16,411 nucleotides of DNA, taken from positions 1-16,411 of the forward strand of contig JAGWBE010000028.1 of assembly GCA_021296055.1 (NCBI GenBank), written 5' to 3'. The translations under genes were made by a program, and so were the position numbers. Below are positions 12,695 through 16,411 of the stretch, in pieces. Source of the DNA: Dehalococcoidia bacterium. Lineage in GTDB: Bacteria > Chloroflexota > Dehalococcoidia > Lucifugimonadales > Australimonadaceae. The notes beneath the pieces were generated by a model. It ran no database searches. It was not told where the DNA came from and worked only from the letters and a program-made list of their open reading frames with translations. Each line of letters starts with the position of its first letter. The first letter of the stretch is position 1.

Positions 12695-13665
12695 ATAGGC
12701 GCCGTCTCCTCCGGCGGCGCCATCAGCGACCATGCCTCTTGCAGGTCGGCTTGGAGTTGCGCCTTGCGCTCGGGCCAGTCCTGCTTCAACTCGCCGATGC
12801 TGCGCTTGAAGGAGTCCATAAACCTGCCCTCGAACGCCTTGGCGTTCCACGGGCAGACACGCAGGCAGATGGCGCAAGCGTAGTGGCTGGAGAAGTAGGG
12901 CGTGCACTTCTCCGTGTCCACTACCCACTTCATCACGCCGCGCACCTCCTGCTTCTCGTGGCTGATGGCGTCGCCGGGGCAGTAGGTCACGCACATCCGG
13001 CACTTGGAGCAGAAGTCGTCGATGCCGTCGTCGCGCTTCGCGTCCGCCTCCATCTCTAGGTCGGTCGTGACGACGGCGAGGCGGAAGGAGCAGCCCATCT
13101 CGCGGTTGATGAGCGAGCCATGCTTGCCCAGCTCGCCGATCCCGGCGGCCTGAGCCAGCGGGATCATCGCCACGTCTTCTTGACGGACGGTGTGCGCGCG
13201 GGCGGGGTAGCCGCGCTCCCGGAGCAAACGGGCGAGCTCGACGGCGATGCTGCTGCACCGGTCGTAGATGCGCAGGTACTCGGCGTTCGACTCGATGCGC
13301 GGAACCTGGAGTACTTCGTCCAGGTCCATCGCGCAGGCGATCACGACGGCGAACCTGTGGGGAAGGTCGTGGCCTTTGTAGACGTACTTGGGGTCGAGCG
13401 GCGTGACGCCCACCAGGTCGGCGCCCAACTCCACGCCCATCTCCTTGACGGCGGCGGACGCGGCGGCGGGGTTGGCGTAGGGCGCCGCGTTGGGGGCAGG
13501 CTCGCCGTCCTGGAGCGCGACGCGGGCGCTCATCCGAAAGCCGAAGTCGAGTTCGTCCCAGTTGCGCTCGTGGCGCATCTTGTAGCCGAAGTAGTTGTTC
13601 GCGGCGCCGGGGCTCAGATAGGCGAGCTCCTCACCGCTCCATTCGGGAACGCTTGGGTGCGGCAT
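12688..13665 (-). CDS. reductive dehalogenase-like double [4Fe-4S] protein
   Basis: 325 residues. The C-terminal part has a CxxCxxCxxxCP set (Cys219, 222, 225, 229) and CxxCxxxCPW (Cys264, 267, 271) with a further Cys254, the two-cluster arrangement of reductive dehalogenases and the epoxyqueuosine reductase QueG. AGIGELGKHGSLINREMG (174-191) followed by RLAVVTTDLEME fits the dehalogenase consensus better than QueG. In RdhA this domain binds a corrinoid that attacks the carbon-halogen bond. There is no Tat signal (no RR motif at the N-terminus) and no RdhB-type membrane anchor gene beside it, so a cytoplasmic enzyme is likely. It is shorter than classic RdhA (about 450-500). ATG 13665 is preferred (AAGG eight bases upstream); ATG 13671 adds two residues. 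Halogenated substrate is inference only. Confidence 0.75.
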   Translation of the reverse strand: MPHPSVPEWSGEELAYLSPGAANNYFGYKMRHERNWDELDFGFRMSARVALQDGEPAPNAAPYANPAAASAAVKEMGVELGADLVGVTPLDPKYVYKGHDLPHRFAVVIACAMDLDEVLQVPRIESNAEYLRIYDRCSSIAVELARLLRERGYPARAHTVRQEDVAMIPLAQAAGIGELGKHGSLINREMGCSFRLAVVTTDLEMEADAKRDDGIDDFCSKCRMCVTYCPGDAISHEKQEVRGVMKWVVDTEKCTPYFSSHYACAICLRVCPWNAKAFEGRFMDSFKRSIGELKQDWPERKAQLQADLQEAWSLMAPPEETAPIP

Positions 13666-13735
13666 AGCCATCCCCTTCCCTGCTCGGTTGCGCGGATTGT
13701 ACTCCCGAGAGCAAGCGCCCGCCGCGGCGCCCTCT

Positions 13736-13769
13736 CCGTTCGGCTCACGATTCCCCTCAGGGCGAACGG
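13736..13769. repeat. palindromic intergenic repeat, copy 2
   Basis: CCGTTCG (13736-13742) and CGAACGG (13763-13769) form a 7-bp stem around a 20-base loop. On the minus strand it reads CCGTTCGCCCTGAGGG, matching 7847-7862. It lies in the divergent promoter region of the dehalogenase-like and hydrolase genes. Confidence 0.5.
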
Positions 13770-13847
13770 GGATGGGCGCGCCCCCAATTAGCAACGCCGC
13801 GCTCGACACGCTATCCTCTCGCCACTACCCACTCCGGGAGGCATCGC

Positions 13848-14729
13848 ATGGCCACCGAAACGCACTGGCGCTCCATCTGGGTGGAGCTGGCGGGCAGCAC
13901 CATCCGCGTCGTCAAAGGCAAGCGCTACGACACGCGCGTCATCGAGGCGGGGTCGGGCGATCCGCTCGTCCTTGTGCACGGCATCGGGGGCTACGCCGAG
14001 GCCTACGCGCGCAACGTGATCAACCTGGCGAAGGACTTCCACGTCTACGCCATCGACGCGCTGTACCACGGCTTCTCGACCAAGGAGCCGTTCGACCCGG
14101 AGGAGACGACGCTGCGCCAGGCCGAAGCAATTGTCGACCTGCTGGACGCGGAGGGACACGAGCGGGCGCACATCAAGGGCGAGTCGATGGGCGCGAACAT
14201 TGCCTTCGAGTTCGGCCTGCGCTTCCCTGAGCGCGCCCACAAGCTAGTGCTGGACACGGGCGCCTACTTCATCAAGTTCGACCGCGAGTTCGAGGAGCGC
14301 CCCGGCGGAGGCAGCGCCCTGGCCGACCTCTCCCGCGAGGCCATCGTGAATCCCAGCAAGGAGACGGTGCGCAAGCGCCTCGAGTGGCTGGTGGCCAATC
14401 CCGATCGCATCACCGACGAGATGGTGGACTTGCGCTTGAAGTACTACACCGACCCGGCGATCAACGCCTCCATGCGGCGCGTGAACGGCATCGACGGCCC
14501 GCGCCAGCGCAACCCCCGCTACGTCGAGGCCGACTGCGCCCGCCTCACCGTTCCCTCAATGGTGTTCTGGACGGAGCACAATCCCGGCAGCGGGCCGGAC
14601 GTGGGCGAGCACTTCGCCAGCCTCATCCCGGGCGCGGAGTACTACTGCATGGCGGACGCCGCCCACTGGCCGATGTGGGAGCACCCCGGCGAGCACGACG
14701 CGGTCATCACGGCCTTCCTGAAGAAGTAG
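13848..14729 (+). CDS. alpha/beta hydrolase (meta-cleavage C-C hydrolase-like)
   Basis: 293 residues. Oxyanion-loop motif LVHGIGGYAEAY (42-53), nucleophile elbow GESMGA with Ser113 (111-116), and His273 in AAHWPMWEHP (271-280), the last resembling the HW..WEH end of MhpC/BphD-type hydrolases. The expected Asp after strand 6 falls in WTEHNPGSGPDVG (241-253), where Glu243 or Asp251 could serve; I cannot fix which. A lid of about 70 residues (about 140-215) separates the two halves. Such enzymes cleave C-C or ester bonds of ring-fission products in the cytoplasm. ATG 13848 has GGGAGG six bases upstream and a TATCCT box (13812-13817) as a possible -10. The ABM-domain gene follows 30 bases later, likely one transcript. 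Confidence 0.88.
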   Translation: MATETHWRSIWVELAGSTIRVVKGKRYDTRVIEAGSGDPLVLVHGIGGYAEAYARNVINLAKDFHVYAIDALYHGFSTKEPFDPEETTLRQAEAIVDLLDAEGHERAHIKGESMGANIAFEFGLRFPERAHKLVLDTGAYFIKFDREFEERPGGGSALADLSREAIVNPSKETVRKRLEWLVANPDRITDEMVDLRLKYYTDPAINASMRRVNGIDGPRQRNPRYVEADCARLTVPSMVFWTEHNPGSGPDVGEHFASLIPGAEYYCMADAAHWPMWEHPGEHDAVITAFLKK

Positions 14730-14759
14730 ACCGGCGGCGCAGAATACGGAGGCGAACCT

Positions 14760-15050
14760 ATGGCGGTGCGATTGATCGTTACGTTGGAGGCGTTCCCCGG
14801 CAAGCGGGAGGAGATGCTGGCGGCCTACGCCAAACGCTGCCCGAGCGTGCGCGCCGAGCCGGGCTGCATCGAGTTCCGCATGTCCCAGGACATCGAGAAC
14901 CCCGACCGGTTCGTGCTCATCGAGGGATGGGAGAGCGAGGAGGCGCTGGCCGTCCACGGCGCGCTGCCGCCCGACCCCAACGCAGCGGACGTGCGCACGC
15001 TCCGCAAACACCTCGGCGGCGAGCGCTACGAGTACGAGCCGAAGTCCTAG
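14760..15050 (+). CDS. ABM-domain protein, putative quinol monooxygenase
   Basis: 96 residues with the same fold pattern as the protein at 9286-9585: MAVRLIVTLEAFPGKREEM (1-19), EPGCIEFRMSQD (34-45), RFVLIEGWESEEALAVH (50-66). The C-terminal His-rich segment differs: AHFKKY of the paralogue is replaced by GALPPDPNAA, so the usual active-site helix is altered. GGAGG lies seven bases before ATG 14760, and the gene follows the alpha/beta hydrolase by 30 bases, suggesting joint action on a ring-derived or quinol substrate. Its TAG overlaps the stop of the convergent sucrase/ferredoxin-like gene in CTAG (15047-15050). Confidence 0.85.
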   Translation: MAVRLIVTLEAFPGKREEMLAAYAKRCPSVRAEPGCIEFRMSQDIENPDRFVLIEGWESEEALAVHGALPPDPNAADVRTLRKHLGGERYEYEPKS

Positions 15051-16066
15051 GCGGGGACGCGCTCGAGCTTGACCACCTTGAACTGGCGCTCGAAGCGCAT
15101 CGGCTTCCCGCAACCGCCGAACGGCGCGTCGCCGTCGTGAACCAGGTCGGCCACGTACGCGCCCATATCGCCCTCCGGCGAGCGGAAGTCGATGCGCACA
15201 CGCGCGTCCTCCACCGCGTCCAGCCACGCGGGCTCGGCGTACCGGACGCCGCCCGCCTCGGTCGCGCCGCGTTTGGCGTAGTCCAGCCACCGCCACCCCT
15301 CTCGCAGGAAGACCTCGCGGTCGACCACCTGCTCAAGGCGTCCGAGTCCCGCCCAGCCGCGGAAGTGGCGCGCTAAGCCTTTCGGCTCTCCCGTCCGCCG
15401 GACGATCGCGTCCAACGTCCCCTCGCCGGCGTGCGCCCAGTAGCGCCCGTCGGGGTAGTCGAGTAGCGTGGGCGCGAAGCGGTGGCCGCCCGTGTGACTG
15501 GTGCGCCAGACGCGCAGATGCTCGCCCGCGTGCTCGTCGCGCAGCCGCCGGTAGACGGGGTAGCCGAACGCGCCGCAACAGGCGTCGCGGACACCGTGGG
15601 TGCACACGAACAGTTCGCGCACGCTGTCCGAACGCTGCCGGTACGCGCCGAACCGCGCCGCCGCCTCACGTCCCTGCAACACGGCCTCCAGCACCGCCCC
15701 TAACCTATCCGCCGGGGCGAGGTAGTGATGCTTCTCGAACCGCGAGAACAACCCTTCCGGACGGCTGAACACGAACAGGTGGCGCAACCCTCCGCGCGAA
15801 TAGTCCGTGTCGGGCGCCGCCCCCAGCGCCGTCGCGTCGGCGCCCTGCTCGTTTGCCTGCGCCAACACGCCCGCCAGTTCGCCCGGCACGCCTCGCGACC
15901 GCATGAAGTCGAACTCCCACGGAAACGGCGCCTCCACAAACACCTGATGCACAGGCGTGCGCGCCTGGCCGATCGGGTCGTCGCCGGAGGCTTGGGAGAA
16001 GAGAGAGCAACGCTGTTCGGTGTTGAACGGCGCGGCTTGCTGCGTAATGGTTTGCGTGTCGTCCAT
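15047..16066 (-). CDS. sucrase/ferredoxin-like family protein with a probable bis-His [2Fe-2S] cluster
   Basis: 339 residues, Suc_Fer-like family. CTHGVRDACC (155-164) and SHTGGHRFAP (190-199) are the family signatures. In the eukaryotic relatives Apd1 and Aim32 two Cys and two His of an HxxxH motif hold a non-Rieske [2Fe-2S] cluster; here Cys155, Cys164 (nine apart) and His191/His195 match that layout. The N-terminal half has CSLFSQASGDDPIGQAR (20-36) and a VEAPFPWEFD segment (44-53) typical of family members. Likely a soluble electron-transfer or redox-sensing protein; partner unknown. I chose ATG 16066 with GGAGG ten bases upstream; a longer form from 16120 would add an unlikely Cys/Pro tail. 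Convergent with the ABM gene, overlapping by 4 bases, and divergent from the lipoprotein gene. Confidence 0.85.
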   Translation of the reverse strand: MDDTQTITQQAAPFNTEQRCSLFSQASGDDPIGQARTPVHQVFVEAPFPWEFDFMRSRGVPGELAGVLAQANEQGADATALGAAPDTDYSRGGLRHLFVFSRPEGLFSRFEKHHYLAPADRLGAVLEAVLQGREAAARFGAYRQRSDSVRELFVCTHGVRDACCGAFGYPVYRRLRDEHAGEHLRVWRTSHTGGHRFAPTLLDYPDGRYWAHAGEGTLDAIVRRTGEPKGLARHFRGWAGLGRLEQVVDREVFLREGWRWLDYAKRGATEAGGVRYAEPAWLDAVEDARVRIDFRSPEGDMGAYVADLVHDGDAPFGGCGKPMRFERQFKVVKLERVPA

Positions 16067-16160
16067 ATCCGGCGTTCCTCCGGCGTGCGCGGCGCACGGG
16101 GGGAGCATACACGACCCCAACAGGCCTGCGAGAGGGATTCAAGTGTGCGCGGAGGCATGG

Positions 16161-16190
16161 TTGACGGCTCAATCGCCGTTCTGCTAAAGT
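16161..16190 (+). promoter_or_regulatory. sigma70-type promoter for the lipoprotein gene
   Basis: TTGACG at 16161-16166, 18-base spacer, TAAAGT at 16185-16190. The predicted start near 16197 leaves a leader of about 46 bases with GGAGGG before ATG 16243. Confidence 0.5.
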
Positions 16191-16242
16191 CTCTTGAACG
16201 CGGTCAGCAGCAAGTGTTGCCGTAGGCTTTGTGGAGGGAATT

Positions 16243-16411
16243 ATGAGACGGATCCTATCGTTGCTGGCGATAGCAGCGGCATTTGCGCTGACTTTGGCGG
16301 CGTGCGGCGGGGAGGACCCGACGCCGACGCCGCGGCCCACGGCCACACCGACGGCCGCCGACACGATGACGCCGGAGAACACGCCGACGCCGACGCCCGG
16401 CGACGCGATGC
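16243..16411 (+). CDS. lipoprotein, N-terminal fragment (cut by window end)
   Basis: 56 codons are visible and the frame is open at the edge. MRRILSLLAIAAAFALTLAA, followed by Cys21, is a class II signal peptide with lipobox LAAC, so the protein is exported and lipid-anchored. After the Cys comes GGEDPTPTPRPTATPTAA and more Thr-Pro repeats (about residues 25-53), the flexible linker seen in many Chloroflexota surface lipoproteins, including solute-binding proteins of ABC importers. The functional domain is outside the window. GGAGGG lies six bases before the ATG. Confidence 0.85.
   Translation, partial: MRRILSLLAIAAAFALTLAACGGEDPTPTPRPTATPTAADTMTPENTPTPTPGDAM

Overview
High-GC bacterial chromosomal DNA with closely packed genes and frequent strand switches. 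Several features suggest a Chloroflexota genome, perhaps of the Dehalococcoidia/SAR202 kind. They are a Thr-Pro-rich lipoprotein at the right edge, palindromic intergenic repeats of REP type, a reductive-dehalogenase-like Fe-S protein, and many small oxidoreductases and hydrolases. The taxonomic call is an inference; the window holds no rRNA, tRNA or other marker to settle it. I see no CRISPR array, transposase, integrase or phage gene.

Layout. 58-3718 (minus): two half-size ABC exporter genes in an operon with a 1-nt TGATG overlap. They form an asymmetric heterodimer with one degenerate ATP site, but the second gene is frameshifted exactly at its Walker B strand. 3719-4092: a gene-free stretch full of inverted repeats, with a TTGACA-N17 promoter and a LacI-type palindrome. 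4093-5227 (plus): NADPH-dependent FMN reductase and a PPOX split-barrel protein. 5228-5471: a hairpin, a second TTGACA-N17 promoter with a second LacI-like palindrome, and a small leader ORF whose stop overlaps the next start. 5472-7800 (plus): acyl-ACP desaturase coupled to a cyclopropane-fatty-acid-synthase-like methyltransferase, i.e. a membrane-lipid modification pair. 7882-8847 (minus): quinone oxidoreductase. 8963-9289 (plus): carboxymuconolactone decarboxylase-like protein, convergent with a monooxygenase-like protein (9286-9585, minus) and sharing a CTAG stop. 9652-11076 (plus): pyruvate kinase. 11154-12376 (plus): dienelactone hydrolase and a SnoaL-like protein. 12377-12687: a gene-free repeat cluster with a 45-nt pure G tract. 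12688-13665 (minus): reductive-dehalogenase-like double-cluster protein. 13848-15050 (plus): alpha/beta hydrolase and a second monooxygenase-like protein, again convergent and sharing a CTAG stop with a sucrase/ferredoxin-like [2Fe-2S] protein (15047-16066, minus). 16243-end (plus): start of a lipoprotein gene.

How the genes fit together. The desaturase/methyltransferase pair is the clearest functional unit: one enzyme makes a double bond, the next methylates or cyclopropanates it. The rest looks like an accessory catabolic set (flavin reductase, quinol-monooxygenase-like dimers, decarboxylase, dienelactone hydrolase, C-C-hydrolase-like enzyme, dehalogenase-like protein) around one housekeeping gene, pyruvate kinase. 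No single new multi-gene system is evident. The points most worth a second look are the Walker B frameshift, the repeat/poly-G cluster, the paired LacI-like operators, the leader ORF before the desaturase, and the altered active-site residues in the CFA-synthase-like enzyme and pyruvate kinase.
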